DNA of 64,000 bases, from the NCBI GenBank assembly GCA_035493895.1, contig DATJHM010000086.1, positions 6,476 to 70,475 on the forward strand. The letters are read 5' to 3'. This DNA is from DATJHM01 sp035493895 (GTDB lineage Bacteria > Chloroflexota > Ktedonobacteria > Ktedonobacterales > Ktedonobacteraceae). Below the pieces are notes generated by a model. That model ran no database searches. It was not told the origin of the DNA and worked only from the letters and a program-made list of their open reading frames with translations. Shown piece after piece: positions 27,809 through 35,980 of the stretch (positions are counted from its first letter, which is position 1; every line of letters begins with the position of its first letter). Position numbers and translations under genes: made by a program.

Positions 27809-28648
27809 ATGCACATTCGAGTAGGATGTGAATTTCGTTATGAAGTAACATGGCCGACGCCAGCGATCATGCAGGTTGAACCGTATAAAGAAGATTTCCA
27901 GAAGATTGTTCGTGAAGAGTGGCAAAACACGCCGGATCTGGCGATGCATAGCTACTACGATCTCTATGGGAATCTCTGCAAGAGATTTCTGCTGGCTCCT
28001 GGCGAGCACGTTTTGCGCTACGATGCCCTGGTACAGGTGGCAGATACGCCCGATGAAGTGGCTTTAGAAGCCGTACAACATCCGGTTGAGGATCTCCCCG
28101 ATGACGTACTGATTTATACGATGCCAAGCCGCTTCTGCCTCTCCGACAGGCTTTCAGATACCGCCTGGCAGCTTTTTGGGAATAGCCAACCGGGCTGGGC
28201 GCGTGTCCAGGCGATTTGTGACTGGGTCCATACGAACATTCGCTTTCAGTATGGATCGAGCACCTCGATTACCACAGCGCTCGATATCTATGAGCAAAAA
28301 GTGGGAGTATGCCGGGATTTTACGCATCTGGCAATCACGTTTTGTCGTGCTATGAATATACCGACACGTTATGTTTTTGGGTATATTCCAGATATCGAGG
28401 TTCCGCCGCCAGCGGACCCGATGGACTTTTGCGCCTGGATGGAAGTATATCTCAGTGGTCGCTGGTGGACCTTTGATCCACGCAATAATGCCCCGCGCCT
28501 CGGTCGTGTGTTGATCGGGCGTGGACGAGATGCACTGGACGTCGCCATGGTCACGTCCTATGGCGCACCTTATTTGCAGCAAATGACCGTATGGGCTGAC
28601 GAGGCAACGGCTGAGACGGCTCTGGTTGCTGAGAATGAGGGGAAATAG
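27809..28648 (+). CDS. Transglutaminase-like protein (copy 2) lacking the usual catalytic His
   Basis: 279 residues from the ATG at 27809, where GGGAAAC lies just upstream; the open frame begins at 27701. It has the beta-rich N-terminal domain and the nucleophile motif G-V-C-R-D-F-T-H. The position that is His in most relatives (x-H-A-W-x-E) reads F-C-A-W-M-E-V-Y, followed by the Asp motif F-D-P-R-N-N. It may therefore be an altered or non-peptidase form. It is divergent from the ATP-grasp gene across about 300 bases and followed by a third paralog. Confidence 0.9.
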   Translation: MHIRVGCEFRYEVTWPTPAIMQVEPYKEDFQKIVREEWQNTPDLAMHSYYDLYGNLCKRFLLAPGEHVLRYDALVQVADTPDEVALEAVQHPVEDLPDDVLIYTMPSRFCLSDRLSDTAWQLFGNSQPGWARVQAICDWVHTNIRFQYGSSTSITTALDIYEQKVGVCRDFTHLAITFCRAMNIPTRYVFGYIPDIEVPPPADPMDFCAWMEVYLSGRWWTFDPRNNAPRLGRVLIGRGRDALDVAMVTSYGAPYLQQMTVWADEATAETALVAENEGK

Positions 28649-28652
28649 GGGT

Positions 28653-28765
28653 AGGAGCAGAAATACACCGTTGCTCGGACAGAAACAACCCCTGGCTCGA
28701 GCAGAAATAAAGCTTACCCGGGCAGAAATAAATCCTGCCCGGGCAGAGATCAACCCTATCCCTAC
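28653..28765 (+). repeat. Short tandem repeat of about 21-22 bases
   Basis: Five degenerate units contain CGGGCAGAAATAAATCCTGCC or close variants. It lies between two transglutaminase genes. The frame of the downstream gene stays open across it, encoding R-A-E-I-N repeats if an upstream start were used. Confidence 0.7.
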
Positions 28766-28784
28766 AAGAGAGGACACCCCGGTT

Positions 28785-29711
28785 ATGCAACGAACCTTGA
28801 ACGAGCTTGAAACGGCGATTGGAGCCGGTCGCTTGTTTGATTATAGTGGTGTGGAATGGTCGCGGGTACAGCGAAGTCGTTATCTTATTCACCAGCATTT
28901 GCGTTATGACTATCCAGGTCCGATCTCGCAGTTGAGACAACACTTAGTGATTCTTCCTCCGGAGCGCTATGGGGATCAGATGCGTATCGCATTCCGTTTT
29001 GCAGTTTCGGCAGAAAAAGCGGAGACCACCTATCAACTGGATGAATCTGGCAATAACGAGATTAGCATTTTTGTGCCGCATATTGAGCGTTACATTGACT
29101 TTGACGCATGGATTCTGGTTGAGCGTGGGGCACAGAACCAGGAAAATCTCCTCTCCTCCAGATGGCTGACCGATCCACGCATGGCAGAGCCTTCGACACT
29201 CACACAACCCGACGAAACGCTGCGTCATGTTGCCAGTATGCTTCTGGCTGAAGGGAAACAGGGACTGGCGCTGGCTGAGCGCATTATGCACCGGGTCTAT
29301 CAGCATGTGCGATATGAGTCCAATGTCACCGATATCCACACAACAGCGGCGGAGGCGTGGCGTCTGGGCAAAGGGGTATGTCAGGACTATGCGCATTGTA
29401 TGCTGGCGCTCTGTCGTCTCTGCCAGTTACCTGCACGTTATGTCTCCGGGCATATGCTGGGAGAAGGGGGAACGCATGCCTGGGTAGAGGTGCTTGTGCC
29501 AGGGCAGCAGGCAGATATCGCGCTGGCGGTGCCTTTTGACCCGACACACGATCGACGGGTTGGCCTGAGTTACGTAACGATTGCGACCGGACGCGATTAC
29601 TTTGACGTTGCGCCGACCTCAGGAACGTATCTCGCGGCTTATAGCGGACAGTTATCGGGGCATAAACAGGTGGATCTGATGCAGGTGGAGTATATGGAAA
29701 GCACGCGATAA
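28785..29711 (+). CDS. Transglutaminase-like cysteine peptidase superfamily protein (copy 3)
   Basis: 308 residues from the ATG at 28785, which follows an AGAGAGGAC site at rather long spacing. The open frame continues upstream to a TTG at 28626 through a short tandem repeat, so a longer form is possible. The triad is complete: G-V-C-Q-D-Y-A-H, then T-H-A-W-V-E-V, then F-D-P-T-H-D. It is a clear relative of copy 1. Position after copy 2 in the same direction suggests one transcript. Confidence 0.9.
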   Translation: MQRTLNELETAIGAGRLFDYSGVEWSRVQRSRYLIHQHLRYDYPGPISQLRQHLVILPPERYGDQMRIAFRFAVSAEKAETTYQLDESGNNEISIFVPHIERYIDFDAWILVERGAQNQENLLSSRWLTDPRMAEPSTLTQPDETLRHVASMLLAEGKQGLALAERIMHRVYQHVRYESNVTDIHTTAAEAWRLGKGVCQDYAHCMLALCRLCQLPARYVSGHMLGEGGTHAWVEVLVPGQQADIALAVPFDPTHDRRVGLSYVTIATGRDYFDVAPTSGTYLAAYSGQLSGHKQVDLMQVEYMESTR

Positions 29712-29734
29712 GAAAATAGCATGAATAACGAGGG

Positions 29735-29845
29735 GAGCGCATGGGATGGTATAAAACGCATCCCCTACCTGTTATTGAGGGCAAGAGGGTCGGTGGGGAA
29801 ACGCAACATAGTAGGCGCAGATAAACCGCGCCTCTACGGGGGATG
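29735..29845. repeat. Dispersed repeat, core type R2 (copy near 29.8 kb)
   Basis: GGGATGG...GCATCCCCTACC with GAGGGTCGGTGGGG matches the core of the elements at 32.05-32.30 and 33.57-34.0 kb. No terminal repeats are visible here, so it is a partial copy in the gap between genes. Confidence 0.65.
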
Positions 29846-29854
29846 GGGATACAA

Positions 29855-30175
29855 TCAATGCCAGGTTCTGGTGCTATTGACCTGCTCTTTCTCGCGGAAG
29901 GCGGTTTCCAGATCAACGTGAAAGCAGTTGGCTAAATCGAGCAGATAGCTCAACACGTCAGCAAACTCTTCTTCAAGTGGGAGATGCTTCTGGCGGGCCT
30001 GTTCCTGGTAAAGTCCCTGTGTTTTGCGGATCGCCTTCGCGAGTTCGCCAACTTCCTCAGTAAATAACAAAAACTTTTCCGCATAGCTATCTTTTGTCCA
30101 ACCTCGCTCTTTACAGATCTCATCCATATACTGCTGTAATTCTGGCAACGTGGGATGTGCGGGCAGATCAGCCAT
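29855..30175 (-). CDS. MazG-like nucleotide pyrophosphohydrolase
   Basis: 106 residues from the ATG at 30175, which follows AGAGGAAGAG; the open frame reaches 30217, directly against the upstream stop. The helical motif E-E-V-G-E-L-A-K-A-I-R, then E-E-E-F-A-D-V-L-S-Y-L-L-D-L-A, is the metal-binding signature of MazG-type enzymes. They hydrolyse nucleoside triphosphates to monophosphates, usually to remove non-canonical nucleotides. It is the last gene of a LacI-HAD-MazG set. Confidence 0.92.
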   Translation of the reverse strand: MADLPAHPTLPELQQYMDEICKERGWTKDSYAEKFLLFTEEVGELAKAIRKTQGLYQEQARQKHLPLEEEFADVLSYLLDLANCFHVDLETAFREKEQVNSTRTWH

Positions 30176-30217
30176 ATCTCTTCCTCTTTTCGTTTCTGAT
30201 ACAAATGAGCGTATCAT

Positions 30218-30892
30218 TTAAAAATGGGCACGCAGTTCAGTAAAAGTTGATAACGTCAATAACTGTCCATCGCCAGCGTTCTGAATCTCTTCATGCTCTA
30301 AGCTCCAGGTGTGAGGGTGTGGAATATAGACGGCATTGAGGCTGGCCGCCAGAGCAGGATTGATATCAGAGCGAGGAGAATTGCCAATCATCCACATCTG
30401 CTTCGGATCGGCCTGTAGCTCTTTAACAACACGATGATAGGTCGTCACATCTTTTTCTTGCACAATAAGCACCTGCCGGAAACGCTGTTCGATTCCTGAG
30501 CGTTCGACTTTGAGTTTTTGTTCTTCGAGATCACCCTTCGTCAGCAGGACAAGGTTATGTCGAGACGACAAATAATCGAGCGTCTCCTGAACGCCAGCGA
30601 GGAATTGCAAAGGATGAGAGCGAACCTGTTCGCCGAACTGATGAATCTGCTGGATCTCTTCATCCTGCACATCTTTTTCGGCAAGGCGGCGATAGGTTGC
30701 GATCAGGCTACGAGTAAAATTCACCGATCCGTAGCCCATAAACCGTTGCACCTCATTGAGCACGGCTCGGACCTCTTTGTGAGAGAGCTGGGAATGATCG
30801 AGGAACGTAATAAACGCATGGGTAGCCTGCTCAAAGTAGATATTGTTTTCCCAAAGAGTATCATCCGCATCAATTAAAAGATGATAAGACAT
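30218..30892 (-). CDS. HAD superfamily hydrolase
   Basis: 224 residues. HAD motif I is D-A-D-D-T-L-W (residues 8-14), motif II L-T-K-G near 118, and motif IV-like G-N-S-P-R-S-D-I-N-P-A near 170. This is a phosphatase-type fold with a helical cap. The substrate is unknown. It starts 3 bases after the LacI stop codon and is followed directly by the MazG-like gene. Confidence 0.93.
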   Translation of the reverse strand: MSYHLLIDADDTLWENNIYFEQATHAFITFLDHSQLSHKEVRAVLNEVQRFMGYGSVNFTRSLIATYRRLAEKDVQDEEIQQIHQFGEQVRSHPLQFLAGVQETLDYLSSRHNLVLLTKGDLEEQKLKVERSGIEQRFRQVLIVQEKDVTTYHRVVKELQADPKQMWMIGNSPRSDINPALAASLNAVYIPHPHTWSLEHEEIQNAGDGQLLTLSTFTELRAHF

Positions 30893-30895
30893 GCT

Positions 30896-31966
30896 TCATT
30901 TCTCCATCTTATGAGGTCTCGCACAGCTTTCAGTAGTAGAAGCCCGGATCACCAGTTCGAGCGGAACCGTGATCTGAGCAGGAACGTGATCCTCTTCCAG
31001 CACCCGTAGCAGATGCAGAAAAGCTTGCTCACCAATGGCCCTGGCAGGGATCGCTACGGTTGTCAATTCAGGGTCAAGAATGCGTGCGATGACGCTATCA
31101 TCGAAACTGGCGACAGATATATCGCGCGGAATAGTATACTGGAGATCTTTCGCCGCTTTGTATACGCCAACCGCCAGCACGTCGCTATCACAGATGAACG
31201 CAGTAGGCGGATCAGAACACGCCAATACCTGACGAGCCGCCAGATACGCGTCAGAGATGATGAAGGGCGCTTGTGCCTGATAATCGCGCGTGAACGGGAT
31301 GCCGGCCTGCCGCAAAGCCTCTCGATAAGCATGGTGGCGCAGGCGAAAGGTCTCGGCATCCACAGCGGCTGCCAGATGAGCGATCTTCGTATGCCCCAGG
31401 CGCAAGAGATGCGTCATCGCCGCCTGCATACCCGCCGTGACATCCAGTTGTAGAGATGACAGTAAAGGGCTGTTGACATTGACCGCCACAGCCTTGCCCT
31501 GTAGAACCGTTTGTTCGCTTTCTGGTGGCAGCGGGACCTCACAGAGCAGGAAGCCATCTACGGTTCGGGATGTGAGCGCATCCAGGATCATGTGCTGCCA
31601 ATCTTGCTCGTCGCGAATCTGTGCCAGGACCACAGAATAGCCATAGGTGCGCGCCGCCTGCGCGGCCCCCTGAAGGACAGAGGCAAAATAAGGATTGCTT
31701 ATATCAGGGATAGCCAGCGCGATGAGGCGTGAGCGCCCGGAGCGCAGCGTACGAGCCGCACTGTTGGGACGATAGCCCAGCTCGTGAGCCGCCTGGAGAA
31801 TTGCTTCTTGCGTCCGTTTTCCTACCCGACCGGCAGCTTTCCCGCCAAACACAAGCGAAACGGCTGACTGCGAAACGCCCGCACGATGCGCCACATCAAC
31901 GCTCGTCGGAAGAGAAAGCGGCTCGCTATCAGGAGTGTGCCCGTTGCGTTCAGTGTCATCCGGCAT
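30896..31966 (-). CDS. LacI family transcriptional regulator
   Basis: 356 residues. After a polar 22-residue tail the LacI helix-turn-helix domain covers about 23-80 (V-A-H-R-A-G-V-S-Q-S-A-V-S-L-V-F-G-G). The hinge and the periplasmic-binding-protein-like ligand domain follow (S-N-P-Y-F-A-S-V-L-Q near 95). GAGGAAAAAATTGC precedes the ATG. It is transcribed with the HAD and MazG-like genes, which suggests a role in sugar or nucleotide metabolism; the ligand is not identifiable. Confidence 0.95.
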   Translation of the reverse strand: MPDDTERNGHTPDSEPLSLPTSVDVAHRAGVSQSAVSLVFGGKAAGRVGKRTQEAILQAAHELGYRPNSAARTLRSGRSRLIALAIPDISNPYFASVLQGAAQAARTYGYSVVLAQIRDEQDWQHMILDALTSRTVDGFLLCEVPLPPESEQTVLQGKAVAVNVNSPLLSSLQLDVTAGMQAAMTHLLRLGHTKIAHLAAAVDAETFRLRHHAYREALRQAGIPFTRDYQAQAPFIISDAYLAARQVLACSDPPTAFICDSDVLAVGVYKAAKDLQYTIPRDISVASFDDSVIARILDPELTTVAIPARAIGEQAFLHLLRVLEEDHVPAQITVPLELVIRASTTESCARPHKMEK

Positions 31967-32433
31967 GCAATTTTTTCCTCGGCTCAGAGAGTCATACGTA
32001 TGACTTAGTTATACACAACGAATGGTAGATATGTCAAGATCTGATGCAATACGCATCAACCTAAGAATGGTTCGGTTTGACCACCCGTCTCAATCGATTG
32101 ATGGCGGAAAGGATTCGTGGACGTGCAAGAGGGTCGGTGGGGGTCGCGTGGGATGGGATTAACCGCATCCCCTACCTCTGCGGGAAGGCGAGAGGGTCGG
32201 TGGGGGTCGCGTGGGATGGGAGAAAATGCGATCTCATCACCCCTCGTGGGCATCCATTGACCTGTACCATGGCATCTGAATCATGCTTCGGTTGATGCAT
32301 ATTAGTCAAGCATGACTCAAAAACAGTAACCGGTTTCGGAGGTTGTCCGCGACCGAATTGATCAGAAAGCACACAGCACGCCCCTCATCGGCTCGACAGC
32401 GGTGAGGGGCGTGCTGTGTGCTTTCTGAGAGCT
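31967..32433. other. Non-coding stretch upstream of the LacI gene with a MITE-like element
   Basis: Holds the element at 32051-32300 and, right of it, a long hairpin: GCACACAGCACGCCCCTCA near 32367-32385 is repeated inverted near 32408-32426, just after the hydrolase stop on the minus strand. It probably stops or protects the hydrolase transcript. Confidence 0.6.
32051..32300. mobile_element. MITE-like element 1
   Basis: Imperfect terminal inverted repeats of about 23 bases (19 matching) begin ACGCATCAACCTAAG on the left and ATGCATCAACCGAAG on the inverted right end. The inside holds two copies of the GTCGGTGGGGGTCGCG core. There is no transposase gene. The same ends bound the element at 33575-33996 on the other side of the hydrolase gene. 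Confidence 0.8.
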
Positions 32434-33378
32434 TCACCTGGCTTCAATTCGACCCAGTGGATTGGGACTCTCCATCAAAGCCGTGCGCGCTGCCGACCAG
32501 TTGGAATCCTCAGGGTCAAACGCATTGCGAAGGTAAGCCCACGTGAGCCGCTGGATCAGGGCGACTCGTTCGGGGTTCTCGTCCGTCGTGCCCGTAGCAT
32601 TGTATCCATGGATTCCGCCAAGTGAGTGTTCTGCCCCGAACAGAGTAAGGAGGCTCTTGCGGCCTGGACTCAAGAAGTATGGGTCAGTAAACCAGTCCGG
32701 CCCCCGAACGGACAGGAGGGACTGGTCTCGATCCCCCGCGACCACGAGGGCTGGCGTGGTCATGTCCGCGAAGCTCGGGTTCATAAAAGGGAAGTTCTCG
32801 GCTGCGAATGGAGTCAGGTCAGCTCCACCCAGGCCAGGAGTGGCGAGCAGGACACCCGCTTTGATGCGCGAGTCGGACATGTCCTCTTCCGTTCCGCCCG
32901 AGGGATCGAGGACACGCGCGCCCAGCAGCATGCTCGCCGTCTGGCCGCCCCAGGAATGTCCGGCTACGGCGATGCGGCTGCGATCGAGGCGTCCACTGAG
33001 GCCAGGAACGGAAGCTTCAAGGAGATCAAGCTGGTCGAGGATACGCTTCAGGTCCTCGACGCGGAAACGCCAGATCAGTGGTGTACGGGGATCATCAGGA
33101 GGAAGGCTCAGCGTCCTCGAGTCGAGATGGGTGGGTTGCATAACCACGAAGCCGTGAGCGGCCCAGAAGTCGACCAATGGACTGTAGTCGTCCAACGACA
33201 AGCCAAAGCCGTGCGAGAAAACAATAAGAGGCAATTTGCGCCCGAGGTTGGGCGCAGACACTCGCACATGCAGATCCGCACCACGGCCCGGGGCTGATAG
33301 CACGACCGGCTTCACCGAGACCACTGGAGTGGGCACACTCACGGCCACGGACGTTCCCGCCATGTCTGATTCGTTCAT
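32434..33378 (-). CDS. Alpha/beta hydrolase of PAF-acetylhydrolase/chlorophyllase type
   Basis: 314 residues from the ATG at 33378, with GGAAGGAAA upstream. The nucleophile elbow G-H-S-W-G-G lies near residue 155, and the C-terminal A-E-H-S-L-G-G near 265 supplies the His. The family cleaves ester bonds of small lipids or polymers; the substrate is unknown. It is a single gene with its own strong promoter and palindromic operator, divergent from a truncated open frame that may be its lost regulator. Codon usage looks GC-richer than its neighbours, a sign of possible transfer. Confidence 0.9.
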   Translation of the reverse strand: MNESDMAGTSVAVSVPTPVVSVKPVVLSAPGRGADLHVRVSAPNLGRKLPLIVFSHGFGLSLDDYSPLVDFWAAHGFVVMQPTHLDSRTLSLPPDDPRTPLIWRFRVEDLKRILDQLDLLEASVPGLSGRLDRSRIAVAGHSWGGQTASMLLGARVLDPSGGTEEDMSDSRIKAGVLLATPGLGGADLTPFAAENFPFMNPSFADMTTPALVVAGDRDQSLLSVRGPDWFTDPYFLSPGRKSLLTLFGAEHSLGGIHGYNATGTTDENPERVALIQRLTWAYLRNAFDPEDSNWSAARTALMESPNPLGRIEAR

Positions 33379-33412
33379 AGAAAATTTTTCCTTCCAGCTA
33401 TTTCGCGTATGG

Positions 33413-33451
33413 TATAATGTGAATCGGAACAATGTTCCGATTCACATTATA
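33413..33451. promoter_or_regulatory. Perfect 39-bp palindromic operator
   Basis: 19 bases on each side of a central A are exact reverse complements (TATAATGTGAATCGGAACA on the left). The core CGGAACAATGTTCCG (33425-33439) is repeated with one change at 33452-33466, between the -35 and -10. Such paired palindromes suit a dimeric repressor of TetR type. Confidence 0.85.
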
Positions 33452-33474
33452 CGGATCAATGTTCCGTTTGTCAA
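33446..33474 (-). promoter_or_regulatory. Consensus sigma-70 promoter of the hydrolase gene
   Basis: On the minus strand TTGACA (33474-33469) and TATAAT (33451-33446) are exact consensus hexamers with a 17-base spacer. The operator overlaps both the -10 and the spacer, so repressor binding would block RNA polymerase. Confidence 0.9.
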
Positions 33475-33502
33475 GTTATAGTTTGAGGGAGGGAATAAAG
33501 CG

Positions 33503-33622
33503 ATGACCACCATCGACGAGGGAGCGGGGCAACCAACCAAGAATAAACCAGTCCGGCAGAAAGAAGCGGGCAAGATGCATCAACCTAAGCGTCATGCGCC
33601 GCAGGCGCACCGTTCCGAATGA
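33503..33622 (+). pseudogene. Truncated open frame, possibly the N-terminus of a lost TetR-type regulator
   Basis: An ATG at 33503, after GAGGGAGGGAATAAAGCG, opens 39 codons. The first 24 residues (M-T-T-I-D-E-G-A-G-Q) end K-E-A-G-K, and the remainder lies inside the MITE-like element that begins at 33575. It is divergent from the hydrolase gene over the shared operator, the expected place for its repressor. The TetR identity is inference: the helix-turn-helix portion is absent. Confidence 0.4.
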
Positions 33623-33996
33623 AAGTCGCGTGGGATGGGAGAAACCGCAATACCGTTCAAATAAGGAGAATCTGAGCTCAGAGAGATTGCACGAGAAGGT
33701 TCTCTATAAAGTGCAATTGGTCTTGTCTTGGGGCCTGCAAGGCTCATTCGTGTGAGCCAAACGCAGACCTCCATTGCACTTATTTGAACGGTATTGAGAG
33801 AAACCGCATCCCCTACCTGTTATCGAGGCCAGGAGGGCTGGTGGAAAAACGCAGATCCCGCGTGACGGGATTGACCCTTTCGGCTTTCCATTGCAGGTAG
33901 GGATGCGGTTTCTCCCATCCCACGCGACCCCATCGACCCACGCGGCTATCCGTTGACCCGCATCATGGCATATGAACTATTCTTCTGTTGATGCAT
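33575..33996. mobile_element. MITE-like element 2
   Basis: ATGCATCAAC at 33575-33584 and its exact reverse complement at 33987-33996 bound 422 bases. The inside contains GAGAAACCGCATCCCCTACC and the core in both orientations, and a nearly identical inverted pair GCAATACCGTTCAAATAAG / CTTATTTGAACGGTATTG around 33646-33795. No transposase is encoded. It has interrupted the open frame at 33503. Confidence 0.8.
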
Positions 33997-34507
33997 ATTC
34001 ATTACAGACAAGCCGCAAGGTAACGTCTGGAGAGCGAGCGGGATTGCGCGAGTTCCCGGACGCCATTCCGTGCCTCCATGGCGTCCCTAAGTACATTCAA
34101 GCAACGTTCGCGGTATCCGTTGTGCTGCCAAACAGGCAAACATTCCGTGTTTGATCCTTGAATGTACTTACTGCTCTGTCAAACCTCATTGCGTCTTTTC
34201 TACAGCCATGAAAACGCGCTCGAGAAGCACGTGTGAGGGCGAGATGGCCGGTGGGGGTGGACGCCATTCGACATGGCGTCCCTACTGAGTTGGGCACGAT
34301 GGCGGTCAAAAAGAACGCGATGAAGCTTGACTGAGCACTACGTGGGCCTGGGGAGCCATTTCGTGGCCTGTGCGAATGGGGTGCAATAACGTTGGGTCAC
34401 GGAATTGATAGCAGCAGGAGCACCATTGACAGGTCGACGGTGCTCCTGCTGCTATCACTCTGCACAGGGTTGTGCGGGTAATGTAAGAGTGGGAGGTGTA
34501 TTTCGTC
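33997..34507. other. Non-coding repeat region downstream of the anti-sigma gene
   Basis: Holds a pair of hairpins GGACGCCA/TGGCGTCC (34058-34086 and 34259-34281), a 13-bp inverted repeat AAGTACATTCAAG (34089-34101 with 34157-34169), a GGGCGAGATGGCCGG block at 34237 shared with 43392, and the 18-bp inverted repeat listed separately. No gene was found. Confidence 0.6.
34407..34456. terminator. 18-bp perfect inverted repeat after the anti-sigma gene
   Basis: GATAGCAGCAGGAGCACC at 34407-34424 pairs exactly with 34439-34456 over a 14-base loop, about 50 bases after the stop codon at 34508. It has no T tract, so it may be a transcript stabiliser or a repeat element rather than a classical terminator. 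Confidence 0.5.
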
Positions 34508-35980
34508 TTAACTGAGCGTCCAGACATTTACAGTTGTCAGTGAATGGCCGTCATCTGGGATCAGGTCTGCTGAAGAAACCAGACCATGTTCATCGGGTGC
34601 CCAGGCTACGCTAAAGATCTTGTGGTGAGCATCGACCTTGCCGAATGTTGTCACGATCTTCTTCGCATTGACATTGTAGATATTGATCGAGGTTGCACTC
34701 TCGGCAAGGTATTTGCCATCAGGTGACCAGGCAAGGCCGGAAAGATCTTTTACACCCTCACCGGCATCAGGATCATTGAACGAAGATTGAAGTTTGCCGT
34801 CCGCCATGCTGTAGATTTGCACGTTGCTGGCTCCGCCGATAGCGAATAGAGAGCTATTGGGCGAGAAAACTGCGGCATCATAGTGATCAACACTGGAGGG
34901 GAGAGTAATCACTTTCTTCCCGGTGCTAACATTCCAGATGCTCAGATCCTTCTGCTTTGTTGCCACGTTCGGCTGGACCATAAGAGCATATCTGCCATCA
35001 AGGGAAAGGGCAGTCACGCCGCTCATCTCATTATTAGACATCTTCATCAACGTCTTGAGATGACTGCCATTGGCATCAACGCTCTTGATGCTACTTTGAT
35101 GATTCGGTTCGACAGCGGCAAAAATGATCTTCGTGCTATCAGATGACCAGACCGGTGAGCCAACGGAGACTGCTCCCAACTGTGTGAAAGGGATATTGGC
35201 AATGGTGTGGCCCTTGCTATCCAGCACGTTGAGGGCGGCGGCGGATGAATCGGCCGTCAGCAGCTTCTTGCCATCGGGTGACCAGATGGCATCATACACT
35301 GCCAATGATTTTGTACTCTTCCCGCTGCAATCCTGCGCCGAGAAGGTAGTAAGATTCTGGGTAGAGGTTACCGCGATTTCTCCCTGAGCAGACCAATCTG
35401 CACGGGTAATAGAATAATCAAATGGAGGAAGAGCACGAACGTCAAGTCCAACGCTGCAAGCCAGCTTAGCACTACTAATTGCTGGCGGCTGTGGTTGTTG
35501 CTGTTGCGCGGGCGCGCCTGTGATAGTGGACTGTCCCTTGTTTGCCGTCTGGGAGGCTGGCCGCAGTATCCCAGAGAAGGCGGTAAAGCTCACAATCGTC
35601 ACAATGGCGACCGCAGCGATCAGGCTGAGGCCGATCGTGCGTAATAGAGGACGACGTTTCCTGGCTGGCGATAGAGATGGGGAAGAATTCGTTCCCCAGG
35701 ATGCGTTATTATCTTCCATGATTACTTTTTCCTTCACAGTAATTATTTTCCCTTCCTGCTGCTTCCATTGCGCCGGAAGAAAGACGGAGTGCTCCTGACT
35801 TTGCGCCAGGCGCTGCCAGATGTGGTCAAGCGAGCGCTCGTTCGCCTGTGCGTATGCTTGAGAGCCCAACTGTAAATGCTGGACCAGCCGGGCCGTCTGG
35901 CGATCTTGCGGTGGGAGCCAACCATCTTCAAGTACATGATCTATGGTTTCTGGTTGTACATTATCCTTTTCTTCACTCAT
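34508..35980 (-). CDS. Membrane-anchored WD40-like beta-propeller protein, likely anti-sigma factor
   Basis: 490 residues. The first 110 are cytoplasmic and polar. One membrane helix (about 113-136) and a Gln/Pro linker follow. The remaining 330 residues form WD40/TolB-like repeats (W-S-P-D-G-K-x-L near 228, W-S-S-D-S-T-K near 272, W-S-P-D-G-K-Y-L near 420). The start overlaps the sigma factor stop by ATGA-type coupling (35980 against 35977). This is the classic arrangement of an ECF sigma and its membrane partner, with the propeller as the outside sensor; a zinc-binding anti-sigma motif is not evident. Confidence 0.88.
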   Translation of the reverse strand: MSEEKDNVQPETIDHVLEDGWLPPQDRQTARLVQHLQLGSQAYAQANERSLDHIWQRLAQSQEHSVFLPAQWKQQEGKIITVKEKVIMEDNNASWGTNSSPSLSPARKRRPLLRTIGLSLIAAVAIVTIVSFTAFSGILRPASQTANKGQSTITGAPAQQQQPQPPAISSAKLACSVGLDVRALPPFDYSITRADWSAQGEIAVTSTQNLTTFSAQDCSGKSTKSLAVYDAIWSPDGKKLLTADSSAAALNVLDSKGHTIANIPFTQLGAVSVGSPVWSSDSTKIIFAAVEPNHQSSIKSVDANGSHLKTLMKMSNNEMSGVTALSLDGRYALMVQPNVATKQKDLSIWNVSTGKKVITLPSSVDHYDAAVFSPNSSLFAIGGASNVQIYSMADGKLQSSFNDPDAGEGVKDLSGLAWSPDGKYLAESATSINIYNVNAKKIVTTFGKVDAHHKIFSVAWAPDEHGLVSSADLIPDDGHSLTTVNVWTLS

